Shown here: in pieces, positions 16,835 through 24,665 of the stretch | How the letters are laid out: the number at the start of each line of letters is the position of its first letter | Position numbering within the stretch: position 1 is the stretch's first letter | NCBI RefSeq assembly: GCF_008704935.1 | Contig: NZ_CP023692.1 | Location: 6,983,501 to 7,047,500, forward strand | DNA length: 64,000 nt | From: Streptomyces vinaceus | Lineage (GTDB): Bacteria; Actinomycetota; Actinomycetes; Streptomycetales; Streptomycetaceae | Direction of reading: 5' to 3' | Made by a program: the position numbers and the translations under genes | The notes under the pieces: generated by a model | The model's database searches: none | What the model was told of the DNA's origin: nothing | Seen by the model: the letters and a program-made list of their open reading frames with translations, nothing else

Positions 16835-18018
16835 ATGAACGCTTCCACCCCGCCCCGTATCGCGATCATCGGCGCCGGTCCCGGCGGCCTGGTCTGCGCC
16901 CGCATCCTGCAGCGTCACGGCATCTGCGCCACCGTCTACGACCGGGACGCCTCCCGCTCCGCGCGCGACCAGGGCGGCACCCTCGACATGCACCCCGAAT
17001 CCGGCCTGAAGGCTCTGCGGGAGGCCGGACTGTTCGACGAGTTCACGGCGTTGGCCCGCCCCGAGGGCCGGCAGATGCGCCTGGTCGGCCGGGACGGACG
17101 CGTCCTGTTCGACACGACCCCGCCCGCGGCGGACGGCGGGACCGGCACCGGCGGCGGCACCGGCCCCGACGCCGGCAACCCCGAAATCGACCGGGGTCAG
17201 CTGCGCGACCTCCTGCTGGACTCGCTCCACCGCGACACGGTGCGCTGGGGCAGCAAGCTCGCGCACGTCGAGCCCCTCACGCTGGGCGTCCACCGCCTGC
17301 ACTTCGCCGACGGCACCACGACCGACGCCGACCTCGTCATCGGCGCCGACGGCGCCTGGTCGACGGTCCGCCGGCGACTCTCGGACGCGACACCCGTCTA
17401 CACCGGCGTCACGTTCGTCGAAACCGGCTTCGACGACGCCGACATCCGCCACCCCGAACTCGCCGCGCTCACCGCAGACGGCACGATGATGGCCCTCGAC
17501 GACAACCGCGGCTTCATCGCCCAACGCAACAGCCACCGGCACGTACGCGTGTACGTCGGCATGCGAACCGGCGAGGACTGGCACCGGGACGCCGGCCTCG
17601 ACCCGTCCGACGAAATCGCCGTACGCGAGGCGCTGCTCAAGGAGTTCACCGGCTGGAGCCCCGACCTCCTCCGCTTCATCACCGACACCGACACTGGCTA
17701 CACCAACCGGCCCCTGTACGCCCTGCCCGTCCCTCACACCTGGACGCACACCCCCGGCCTCACCCTCCTCGGCGACGCCGCCCACCTCATGTCGCCCTTC
17801 TCCGGCATGGGCGCCAACCTCGCCATGCTCGACGGAGCCGACCTCGCCCGAGGCCTCGTCGCCGCCCCGCCGCGACCGATGAAGCCGTCCGCGCGTACGA
17901 GGAGCTCCTGCTGCCGCGTTCCGCGGCGGCCGCCGAAGGCGCGGCCGAGGGGATCGCCGGCGCCTTCGCACCCGACAGCGCCGCCCAGACCCTCGCCCAC
18001 ATGACCCGGCCCCACTGA
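16835..18018 (+). pseudogene. TetX-like FAD monooxygenase with C-terminal frameshift
   Basis: Start ATG 16835 with GGAG upstream. The Rossmann motif is IIGAGPGGLVCARIL. Several stretches mirror TetX-type flavoproteins: GGTLDMHPESGLKALREAGL, NPEIDRGQLRDLLLDSL, DTVRWGSKLAHVEP, and GDAAHLMSPFSGMGANLAML. The frame that carries these continues past 17868 as nonsense (RPMKPSARTRSSCC). The expected C-terminal helix, TDEAVRAYEELLLPR and GAFAPDSAAQTLAHM, lies in another frame ending at 18018. A one-base loss (or two-base gain) in GCCGCCCCGCCGCGACC at 17862-17878 explains it. The product would lack the C-terminal helix that bridges the domains in TetX. Substrate unknown; tetracycline oxidation is not demonstrated by sequence. 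Confidence 0.8.
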
Positions 18019-18125
18019 AGCCGGCACGCCGCCCTGCCGTTGTTCCGAAGGCGGAATGGCGGCCTCGTGGTAGATTCGAGCGGTTCGTGCACGCACAGAC
18101 GAGGGACGAAAGGGAGGTGGGGTTG

Positions 18126-18194
18126 ATGACCGCGCACCAGGCCATTGCGCAGCGCAGCGTCCGGAGCACCCTCACGTCCCGGGCGACGGTCTGA
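18126..18194 (+). CDS. possible 22-codon leader peptide
   Basis: ATG 18126 follows a very strong ribosome site (AAAGGGAGGTGGGG, 3 bp before) and runs 22 codons (MTAHQAIAQRSVRSTLTSRA then TV). It ends 62-83 bp before the acetyltransferase start. A TAGATT -10-like box lies at about 18071. The short length and strong SD suggest a translated leader or small regulatory ORF. No family is recognised, and it may be chance. Confidence 0.4.
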   Translation: MTAHQAIAQRSVRSTLTSRATV

Positions 18195-18276
18195 CCCGAC
18201 CCATCCCGCTTCGCCGAGGGCGTGAGCTCGCGAGGCCGTCCCCGTACGAACCACCGTGGAACGGATTTCCATCCTC

Positions 18277-18792
18277 ATGCGTACCCACAGCAACTGGATC
18301 ACCCGCGCCGAGACCCGCGCCGACGCCCCGGCCGTCCGCGCCATCCACCTCGCCGCGTTCGAGACCCCGCTGGAAGCCGACCTCGTCGACGCCCTGCGCG
18401 CCGACTCCTCCTGGATCGACGGCCTGTCGATCGTCTCCGTCGGGGCCGACGGTCGGCCCGTCGGCCACGCGCTGCTCACCCGCTGCCACATCGCGGACAC
18501 CCCGGCCCTGTGCCTGGCCCCCGTGGCCGTGCTGCCCGCGTACCAGAAGACCGGCGCGGGCGCAGCCGCCGTCCGCGCGGCCCTGGAGGCCGCCAAGGAC
18601 AAGGGCGAGCGGTACGTCACCGTCCTCGGACACCCGGCGTACTACCCGCGGTTCGGCTTCGCCCGGGCTTCCGCCCACGGCATCGGCCTGAGCATCGAGG
18701 TACCGGACGAGGCCATGATGGCCCTCGCGCTCGACGAGGCCCACCCGCTGCCGAGCGGCACCGTCCGCTACGCGGCCCCGTTCGGGATCTGA
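18277..18792 (+). CDS. GNAT-family N-acetyltransferase (YhbS-like)
   Basis: 171 residues from ATG 18277; an in-frame GTG at 18256 would add seven. The GNAT fold is clear: ITRAETRADAPAVRAIHLAAF (strand 1/helix 1), LCLAPVAVLPAYQKTGAGAAAVRAAL with the acetyl-CoA loop QKTGAG, and VTVLGHPAYYPRFGFARAS, which is the YhbS-type motif. It probably acetylates a small amine or is a broad acetyltransferase. It may be co-transcribed with the 22-codon ORF. Its stop abuts the stop of the converging gene with no gap. Confidence 0.88.
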   Translation: MRTHSNWITRAETRADAPAVRAIHLAAFETPLEADLVDALRADSSWIDGLSIVSVGADGRPVGHALLTRCHIADTPALCLAPVAVLPAYQKTGAGAAAVRAALEAAKDKGERYVTVLGHPAYYPRFGFARASAHGIGLSIEVPDEAMMALALDEAHPLPSGTVRYAAPFGI

Positions 18793-19338
18793 TCAGCCGA
18801 CGCCGAGGTCGGTACGCATGACCGCGCGCAGCTCCTGCCCGCGGTTCCAGAGTTCCTGCAGCTCGTCGTGTATCTCCTGGAAGGAGCCGCCCGGCACCGG
18901 GCGGCCCTCTTCCAGGCGCCGCGTCCGGCCGTACAGCTCGGCCAGGGCCGCGGTCATGACGTCCAGTTCGGTCATCACCGGGGTCGAGGCGATCATCTGC
19001 GCCTCGGCGAAGGCGGCGTGGTGCGCGTGCCGGGCGCTCTCCATCGCCTGCCGGCCCTCCGGGGTGATCTCCCCCTTCTCCACCAGCCAGAGATAGTTCA
19101 TCAGCTCGATCCGGTAGCGGCGGTACGCGGCGTTGGCCGCGACGTAGCACTCGCGGCGCCGGTCCTCCTCGGCGAGCTGCTGCTGGTGGAGGCGCTGGGT
19201 CCGGTCCGTCCGCTGCTGGCGCTCGAACTGCTCCGCCTGGGTGCGGGCCGTCAGGCGCTGGGAGAGGACGGGCGCCAGGAGCGTGCCGATCACGCCGACG
19301 CTGGCGGCGGCCAGCGCGATCAGAGCTGTGCCCACCAT
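18793..19338 (-). CDS. hypothetical single-pass membrane protein with coiled coil
   Basis: 181 residues. An N-terminal helix (ALIALAAASVGVIGTLLAPVL) anchors it. The next ~55 residues are a Gln/Arg-rich coiled coil (LTARTQAEQFERQQRTDRT). The remaining cytoplasmic helices (YRRYRIELMNYLWLVEKGEI, EAQMIASTPVMTELDVMTAALAEL, FQEIHDELQELWNRGQELRA) form a helical bundle. It resembles a group of small actinobacterial proteins without function. Its stop directly abuts the acetyltransferase stop. Confidence 0.78.
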   Translation of the reverse strand: MVGTALIALAAASVGVIGTLLAPVLSQRLTARTQAEQFERQQRTDRTQRLHQQQLAEEDRRRECYVAANAAYRRYRIELMNYLWLVEKGEITPEGRQAMESARHAHHAAFAEAQMIASTPVMTELDVMTAALAELYGRTRRLEEGRPVPGGSFQEIHDELQELWNRGQELRAVMRTDLGVG

Positions 19339-19408
19339 GCCTCCAGATGATCCGGGACGGTCCCGCGAGGCGGCCGGCGGCCGCCCGCGACCAATGTAAC
19401 GGCCCCTG

Positions 19409-20188
19409 CTAGAAGGCCGAGTGGGTGAACCAGTGGGTGAGCAGCTCCTGGTCGCCGAGCAGGTCGAAGGCGTCGCTGCCGCGGTCCAGCCGACCGTAGA
19501 GGAGCAGCAGCAGATCCTCGGCGGTTCCCCGTACGCTGGCGTCCGCCGTGCGGCTCCCGGCCTCGTCGGTGATCAGCGCGAAGCCGTCCGGGCGCAGGCC
19601 GATCAGCCAGTCGCCGTCACCGTCACGGTGACCGTCGCCGTCCGTGCAGCTGAAGCGGACGGTCCGGTCGGGAGCTCGCAGGCCGGCGGTCAGCGGCGCG
19701 AAGGAGGCGGCGAACGGCAGGTTGGTGAGGAACTCGTCGATGCCGTCGACCGCCAGTGCGCGGTCGATGTGCGGGGAGATCCCGAGGGCGAGTTCGGCGT
19801 CGGCCCGGTGGACGAGGGTCTCGAAGAGCATGCGCCGGACCCAGAACCGGGCGTGCTGGTCGACGCCCCAGGCCCACATCGGTGCGTCGAGGTCGGTGAC
19901 GGCGAACACCTCGGCGGCCTCCGCCGCGCTCACGGCCAGCCAGTCGGGCAGTCCCGCGGGCTCCTCCGGCAGGCGCAGGTCCACGTCACGGCTGGTCGGC
20001 GGCTGCTGGACACCCCGGCGGAGCAGTTCGGTGAACCAGCGGTGCACGCTGCCGACGTGCCGGGTGAGGTCCGCGAGGGTCCAGCCGGGGCAGGTCGGCA
20101 CCGGGGCGGACAGGTCCGCCGCCTTGACGGTGGCGACGAAGCCGGCTGCTTCGGCGGCGACGGCCGCCGTGTGCTGGGCGGGGTTCAT
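19409..20188 (-). CDS. maleylpyruvate isomerase family mycothiol-dependent protein
   Basis: 259 residues of the DinB/MDMPI fold. The N-terminal helix bundle contains the metal site: CPGWTLADLTRHVGSVHRW (His) and RRMLFETLVHRADAE (Glu and His), spaced as in mycothiol-dependent maleylpyruvate isomerase. A C-terminal alpha/beta SCP2-like domain (TVRFSCTDGDG, DASVRGTAEDLLLLLYGRL) follows. Upstream lies an AT-rich palindrome at 20231-20265 that covers the likely promoter. The exact reaction is unknown; the family uses mycothiol as cofactor. Confidence 0.9.
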   Translation of the reverse strand: MNPAQHTAAVAAEAAGFVATVKAADLSAPVPTCPGWTLADLTRHVGSVHRWFTELLRRGVQQPPTSRDVDLRLPEEPAGLPDWLAVSAAEAAEVFAVTDLDAPMWAWGVDQHARFWVRRMLFETLVHRADAELALGISPHIDRALAVDGIDEFLTNLPFAASFAPLTAGLRAPDRTVRFSCTDGDGHRDGDGDWLIGLRPDGFALITDEAGSRTADASVRGTAEDLLLLLYGRLDRGSDAFDLLGDQELLTHWFTHSAF

Positions 20189-20230
20189 GTCTGGGCCCTT
20201 CGTCTGGTGCTGCTGCTCCGATGGAGAGGA

Positions 20231-20265
20231 TACTTAAGAATATATATGATTGACATCCTTAAGTA
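20231..20265. promoter_or_regulatory. AT-rich palindromic operator TACTTAAG-N19-CTTAAGTA
   Basis: Perfect 8-bp arms flank a 19-bp AT-rich core containing TATATAT. It lies 43-77 bp upstream of the mycothiol-dependent gene, where its promoter must be. In a >70% GC region such a stretch is conspicuous. A HxlR- or MarR-type regulator is possible; none is adjacent. Confidence 0.55.
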
Positions 20266-20380
20266 GTCGCCCCTGATCAGGGCGGAATGATCCAGCGCGA
20301 CTTCTGAACCCTCTCTCGACATTCGACGTTTCCTGTGTAGGGAGCCTCCCTGACGTCGTCGAACCGAGAGGGGATTCACT

Positions 20381-20908
20381 GTGATACGTCCGGTTGTCCA
20401 GAGCGGTCGGAGCGTGATCGAGGCCGGTGCCCCGGCGGTCTTGCCCGGACTGTCCGCACCGGCCTGCCGGAACGCCGATCCGGCCCTGTTCTTCCCGGCG
20501 TACGGCTTGCAGCTGAGCCACACCCAGATCGCGGCCGCCAAGGAACTGTGCGGCGGCTGCCCGGTCCGTGAGGAGTGCCTGGCGATGGCCGTCCGCTCGG
20601 ACGAGAGCGACGGCATCTGGGGCGGCACCACACCGCTCGAACGGCGCCGGATGAGGCTGCAACTGGCGCGCATGCGCCAGGGCGCCGAGCTCGCACGGGC
20701 GGTGGTGTCGGGGGAGGAGCCGCAAGTGCTCCCGGGCCTGTGGCCCGCCGTGGTGCACAGCCTTTTCCGCATGGGATGGAACGCCGAGCGCATCGCCGCC
20801 GCCCTGGACATGACCTCCAGCCAGGTCCAGCAGGCGCGGGCGATGGCGGCTCGGTCCCAGGCGTTCCTCGCACTCATGGAGCGGCACTACCCCAAGGACT
20901 GGGCCTGA
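20381..20908 (+). CDS. WhiB-like iron-sulfur transcription factor with C-terminal HTH-like extension
   Basis: 175 residues from GTG 20381, preceded by GAGAGGGG. The cluster ligands are C29, C57, C60 and C66 (ACRNADPALFF; LCGGCPVREECL), and the G[I/V]WGG turn is DGIWGGTTPLERRRMRL, with the basic tail after it. Wbl proteins are usually 80-120 residues. Here ~60 more residues (VVHSLFRMGWNAERIAAALDMTSSQVQQA) look like a helix-turn-helix resembling sigma4 or LuxR. It probably binds [4Fe-4S] and partners with the primary sigma factor. Targets unknown. It stands alone between divergent and convergent genes. Confidence 0.93.
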   Translation: MIRPVVQSGRSVIEAGAPAVLPGLSAPACRNADPALFFPAYGLQLSHTQIAAAKELCGGCPVREECLAMAVRSDESDGIWGGTTPLERRRMRLQLARMRQGAELARAVVSGEEPQVLPGLWPAVVHSLFRMGWNAERIAAALDMTSSQVQQARAMAARSQAFLALMERHYPKDWA

Positions 20909-20978
20909 CCGTCGGCGATCGTCCGGGGGCGCGTAGGCCGTCGTCCTCGTGTTCGAGGACGTGGCCGCGGAGGCCGGG

Positions 20979-21791
20979 TCAGCGGTTCGGCCCGCTGGGG
21001 GCGTGGGCCTCGGCGAAGTCCCAGACCAGGGTGAGGAGTTGCTCGGGGGTCTCGATCTGGGGCAAGTGCCCGGTGCGGGGGAGGAGCGCGAACGCGGCCC
21101 CGGGGATCGCCGCCGCGTACGCGCGTCCGTACGCGGCGTCCACCACCCGGTCGCTCTCGCCCCACGCGACGAGCGTCGGGTGGTCGACCTCGGCGAGGCG
21201 TCCGCGGAGGGTGGGGTCGGCCATGGCGTGCGGGCCGGAGTAGGTCTGCAGCGCGGCGCGGTTGGCGGCCATGGCCGTACGGGCGGCCTCGGGAAGGGCG
21301 GCGAAGTCCACGGCGTGCTGCGCGGGGTCGTGGAAGGCGAGCCGGGACAGTTCGGCGGGGCTGAGGGAGAAGGCGTCGGCGACGGGGTGCCCGGGGACGT
21401 CGATGCCGACCGCGTTGACCAGGATCACGCCGCCGACGCGCTCGCTGCCGAGCAGGGCCAGTTCGGCGGCGATCCAGCCGCCTATGGAGTTGCCGACGAC
21501 GGTGACCCCGGTGAGGCCGAGCTCGTCGAGCAGCTGGGCGTAGGCGCGGGCGAGCAGGCGGACGTCGCCCAGCCAGTCGGGCCGGGCGGTACCGGCGAAG
21601 CCGGGGTGGAGCGGGGTGAGGACCCTGGCCGGCCGCCGTTCGGCGAGGAGTCCGGCGAAGGGGGTCACCGTCTGCGGGCCGGCGCCGCCGTGCAGGAGGA
21701 GGAAGGGGCGGCCCTGGGCGCCGCCCTGTTCGTCGACGGTGACGTCGAGGGAGCCGGCGGGGAGGGAGAGGGTGTGGACGGTGCTGGGCAT
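20979..21791 (-). CDS. alpha/beta hydrolase
   Basis: 270 residues. The fold has LLLHGGAGP (oxyanion HG), nucleophile elbow GNSIGG (S), acid D in VAWGESDRVVDAAYG, and histidine in LLPRTGHLPQIETP. The cap region (residues ~130-190) is short. It is divergent from a TetR-type regulator, with two palindromes in the 210-bp gap, so it is the likely regulated target. Probably an esterase or C-C hydrolase on a small aromatic or ester; substrate unknown. Confidence 0.92.
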   Translation of the reverse strand: MPSTVHTLSLPAGSLDVTVDEQGGAQGRPFLLLHGGAGPQTVTPFAGLLAERRPARVLTPLHPGFAGTARPDWLGDVRLLARAYAQLLDELGLTGVTVVGNSIGGWIAAELALLGSERVGGVILVNAVGIDVPGHPVADAFSLSPAELSRLAFHDPAQHAVDFAALPEAARTAMAANRAALQTYSGPHAMADPTLRGRLAEVDHPTLVAWGESDRVVDAAYGRAYAAAIPGAAFALLPRTGHLPQIETPEQLLTLVWDFAEAHAPSGPNR

Positions 21792-21880
21792 GGCTGTCCT
21801 TCGGGACGTGGGCGGGACGCGTCCGGACCCGGCCCGGCCGGATCCTCCTCGGACGTCATCGCGCCTCCTGCTGAGACTGC

Positions 21881-21902
21881 TCGTGAGAGTGCGCTCTCAC
21901 GA
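21881..21902. promoter_or_regulatory. operator 1, TCGTGAGAG-N4-CTCTCACGA
   Basis: A perfect 9-bp-arm palindrome lies in the divergent region 89 bp upstream of the hydrolase. GAGAGT half-sites recur in operator 2, pointing to one regulator, most simply the adjacent TetR-type protein. Confidence 0.65.
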
Positions 21903-21913
21903 GAGTAGAAGGT

Positions 21914-21953
21914 CCACTCTCTTCGTGCAAGTGGACTCTCATGAAGAGAGTGG
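21914..21953. promoter_or_regulatory. operator 2, CCACTCTCTTC-N18-GAAGAGAGTGG
   Basis: A second perfect palindrome (11-bp arms, 18-bp spacer) ends 48 bp before the TetR gene. The spacer holds a further GTGGACTCTC half-site. It would let the regulator control its own gene and the divergent hydrolase. Confidence 0.6.
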
Positions 21954-22001
21954 CCGATGGTAAAGTGGGGCCGTGGACGGAGACGGGGCGAACGGACGGC
22001 G

Positions 22002-22610
22002 ATGACAGAGACGGACACGGGGCGCAGCAACCAGAAGAAGCGCACGCGAACGGCGATCGTCGAGGCCGCCCGCGATCTCATCGGTACCGGCGCCGAGGTG
22101 ACCATGCCGGCGATCGCCCGCGCGGCCCTGGTCTCCGACGCGACCGCCTACCGCTACTTCCCCGACCTCCCGTCGCTGATCGGTGAGGCGCTGGCCGGCG
22201 TCTGGCCCGCACCGGCCGATGCGCTCCGCCCGGTCGAGGGCTCCCGGGACCCCGTCGAACGCGTCGCCTTCGCGTGCGAGTTCCTGTTGCGCGGCGTGCT
22301 GGCCCGGCAGGGGGCGGTGCGCGCGATGATCTCCGCCACCATCACGCGCCCGGAGGCGGCGTCCGGCCGCCCCGGCATCCGCTTCGGCCTCATCGACGAG
22401 GCGCTCACTCCACTGCGAGGGACCTTGGGGGCGGCGGATCCCGAGGCCTTCGCCCAGCTCAAGCGGGACCTCGCGGTGGTCGTCAGCGCGGAGGCCCTGT
22501 TCAGCCTCACCGACCTCTGCGGACTCGACTCCGACGAGGCCGTCGCCAGTGCCGTGCGTACGGCGCGGACCCTGACGGAGGCGGCGGTCCGGGCGACCGG
22601 CGAGGGGTAG
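22002..22610 (+). CDS. TetR-family transcriptional regulator
   Basis: 202 residues from ATG 22002; an in-frame start at 21957 would overlap the GA-rich operator region and lacks an SD. The N-terminal HTH reads TRTAIVEAARDLIGTGAEVTMPAIARAALVSDATAYRYFPDLPSLIGEAL in outline, split here by family positions A-A-R-D-L, IARAALVSD and AYRYFP. The C-terminal ligand domain is helical (LFSLTDLCGLDSDEAVASAV). It likely represses itself and the divergent hydrolase. Ligand unknown. Confidence 0.9.
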   Translation: MTETDTGRSNQKKRTRTAIVEAARDLIGTGAEVTMPAIARAALVSDATAYRYFPDLPSLIGEALAGVWPAPADALRPVEGSRDPVERVAFACEFLLRGVLARQGAVRAMISATITRPEAASGRPGIRFGLIDEALTPLRGTLGAADPEAFAQLKRDLAVVVSAEALFSLTDLCGLDSDEAVASAVRTARTLTEAAVRATGEG

Positions 22611-22705
22611 CGCAGCCGTCCCGGCGGGACGGGCGGGAAAGCCGAACGGCCCCTCGGAACGTGTCGCCGCACCCGCCACCGGCCCCGGCGTGGAACCGTT
22701 TCCGC

Positions 22706-22942
22706 ATGACTGAAGGATCGGCACCTCACCTGTCCCCGGCACGGATCACCGTCCTGGGCGTCCAACCCGGCAACCCGCCCTTCCGCATCGTCGAGATCGA
22801 CGGAGAGTTCGTCGGCAGGGCGATGTCGATGACGGACGTACTGCTGATCGCCGCGGAAGTCGGGATCCCGATCCACGACCTCGACGACCTGGACGTGGTG
22901 CGCTGGGTAGGCGGCGGCAAGTTCACCTGGACCCCGCACTAG
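22706..22942 (+). CDS. small conserved hypothetical protein (78 aa)
   Basis: Start ATG 22706, stop TAG 22940. The sequence (ITVLGVQPGNPPFRIVEIDG, EFVGRAMSMTDVLLIAAEVG, IPIHDLDDLDVVRWVGGGKF) has clean strand-helix alternation and good third-position GC. It has no signal peptide or cysteine. It resembles small Streptomyces proteins without function. It precedes the AMP-ligase gene by 48 bp and may be its first cistron. Confidence 0.7.
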   Translation: MTEGSAPHLSPARITVLGVQPGNPPFRIVEIDGEFVGRAMSMTDVLLIAAEVGIPIHDLDDLDVVRWVGGGKFTWTPH

Positions 22943-22990
22943 GGTCGGGTCGGTCCCCGGCGCGGGGACGGGTCTGGAGGCGGTGGAGCG

Positions 22991-24502
22991 GTGGGCGCAC
23001 GGTACGTGACGGACCTCATCGGGGCGTTCGAGCGGTACGCGGAGCGGCCCGCGATCGGGGCCGGGCCGGCCGTCATGGAGTTCTCCGAGGTGCTGGCCGG
23101 TACCTACCGACTGGCCGGCGCCCTGGCCGAGCTGGGGGTAGGCCGCGGGGCGGGGCTGGCCTACGTGACGGACGGGAACCGGCCCGAGGCGCTGCTCGTG
23201 CGGCTCGCCGCGCACGTGCGGGGCGCGCGGCTGACCCACGTGGTCGTCGGACCGGCCACCCACGGCCTGGACTTCATGCTGCGCGACTGCGCGCCGGTGC
23301 TGGTGGTGCACGACACCCCGGTCCCGGACACGGGGGCCGCGCGCGTCGGGGCGGCGGAGCTCATGCGGCTCGCCCGCGACCGCGCGGGCGAGCCGGTCGC
23401 CGTGCAGGCCCGTGAGGACGACGTGGCGCGCGTGACGTACACGGGCGGTACGACGGGCAGGCCCAAGGGCGTGGCCTCCACGTTCGCGGCGATGGCGGGC
23501 CGGACCGACACGCGCGGCAAGGGGGGCAAGGGTGGCGGCGGGTCCGTCGAGTCGGTCTACCTGTCGGTCACCTCGCTCGCACAGCGCTCCGGAGGCCGGT
23601 GCCTGGAGCACCTGCGCGGGGGAGGCCGGGTGGAGATCCTCGACCCCTTCTCCCCGGGGGAGTTCGCCGCGGCCTGCCGACGCCTCGCGCCCGTCTCCAC
23701 GTACCTGACGCCCCCGATGGTGTACCGACTGCTGGACGATCCGGAGACCGCCGGCGGCGTACCGGGGCTCGCCCAGGTGTCGTACGGCAACTCCCCCATC
23801 CACCCGGGTCGGCTGCGGCAGGCGCTCACCCGGTGGGGCGGGCGGCCGAGGTGGCGGCAGGGCTACGGGATGAACGAAGCCGGCGTGATCTGCAGGCTGT
23901 CGCCGGCCGATCACGACGCGGGGGTGAGCGACCGGCCGCACCTGCTCGGGTCCGTCGGTCGCCCCGCACCCGGTGTCGAGGTGCAGGTGCGGGACGAGGG
24001 CGGGGCGCAGGCGGAGCCGGGACGTACCGGGGAGGTGTGGGTGCGGTCCGGGATGACGATGGCCGGGTACTGGAACCAGCCCGGCCTGACGGCCGAGGTG
24101 CTGAGGGGCGGATGGCTCCGGACCGGGGACCTCGGCCACTTCGACTCCGACGGCTACCTCTACCTCGACGACCGGGCGAAGGACGTGGTGATCGTGGACG
24201 GGGTGAACATCTACTGCGGTCCGGTCGAGGCGGCCCTGACCCGGCACCCGGCGGTGACGGATGCGGCGGTGGTGGGCAGGGCCGACGATCGGACCGGCGA
24301 GGAGGTGTGCGCGTTCCTGGTGCCGTCTCCGGGCCACGCCCCCACGAGCGCGGCGGCCGACGAGGCGTGCCTGCTGGTGGCCGAGGCGCTGGCGCCGGCC
24401 CACCGGCCGACCACCGTCTTCTGGTTGACGGCCCTTCCCCTCACCGACCGGGGCAAGCCGGACAAGCGCCTGCTCCGGAAGCGGGCCGCGGGATCGGACT
24501 GA
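22991..24502 (+). CDS. AMP-forming acyl-CoA synthetase/ligase
   Basis: 503 residues from GTG 22991 with GGAGG 11 bp upstream. The ANL core motifs are TYTGGTTGRPKGV (P-loop), YGMNEAGVICRL (A5-like), TGDLGHFDSDGYLYLDDRAKDVVIVDGVNIY (hinge, usually GDxxxxDxxGYxxxxDRxKDxIxxxGxNI), and the catalytic Lys in LTDRGKPDKRLLR. It activates a carboxylic acid as adenylate then transfers it to CoA or a carrier. A Gly/Lys-rich insertion (RGKGGKGGGG) lies between the P-loop and the next helix. Substrate unknown. No acyl-carrier gene is nearby. Confidence 0.93.
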   Translation: MGARYVTDLIGAFERYAERPAIGAGPAVMEFSEVLAGTYRLAGALAELGVGRGAGLAYVTDGNRPEALLVRLAAHVRGARLTHVVVGPATHGLDFMLRDCAPVLVVHDTPVPDTGAARVGAAELMRLARDRAGEPVAVQAREDDVARVTYTGGTTGRPKGVASTFAAMAGRTDTRGKGGKGGGGSVESVYLSVTSLAQRSGGRCLEHLRGGGRVEILDPFSPGEFAAACRRLAPVSTYLTPPMVYRLLDDPETAGGVPGLAQVSYGNSPIHPGRLRQALTRWGGRPRWRQGYGMNEAGVICRLSPADHDAGVSDRPHLLGSVGRPAPGVEVQVRDEGGAQAEPGRTGEVWVRSGMTMAGYWNQPGLTAEVLRGGWLRTGDLGHFDSDGYLYLDDRAKDVVIVDGVNIYCGPVEAALTRHPAVTDAAVVGRADDRTGEEVCAFLVPSPGHAPTSAAADEACLLVAEALAPAHRPTTVFWLTALPLTDRGKPDKRLLRKRAAGSD

Positions 24503-24665
24503 CGCGTGTCACGACCGTGACGACCCTTCGCCCTCGCTCACGGTCTCGCCGTCCGCGTCCCCGTCGCCTTCGGCGCCAGACCTGACGGCCGTCATCGAGC
24601 GGACCCGGAGCCGGCTCCAGGCAGCCGAGTCCGGGGGTCCCGACGCACCGGGCCCCCAGGGGTTC

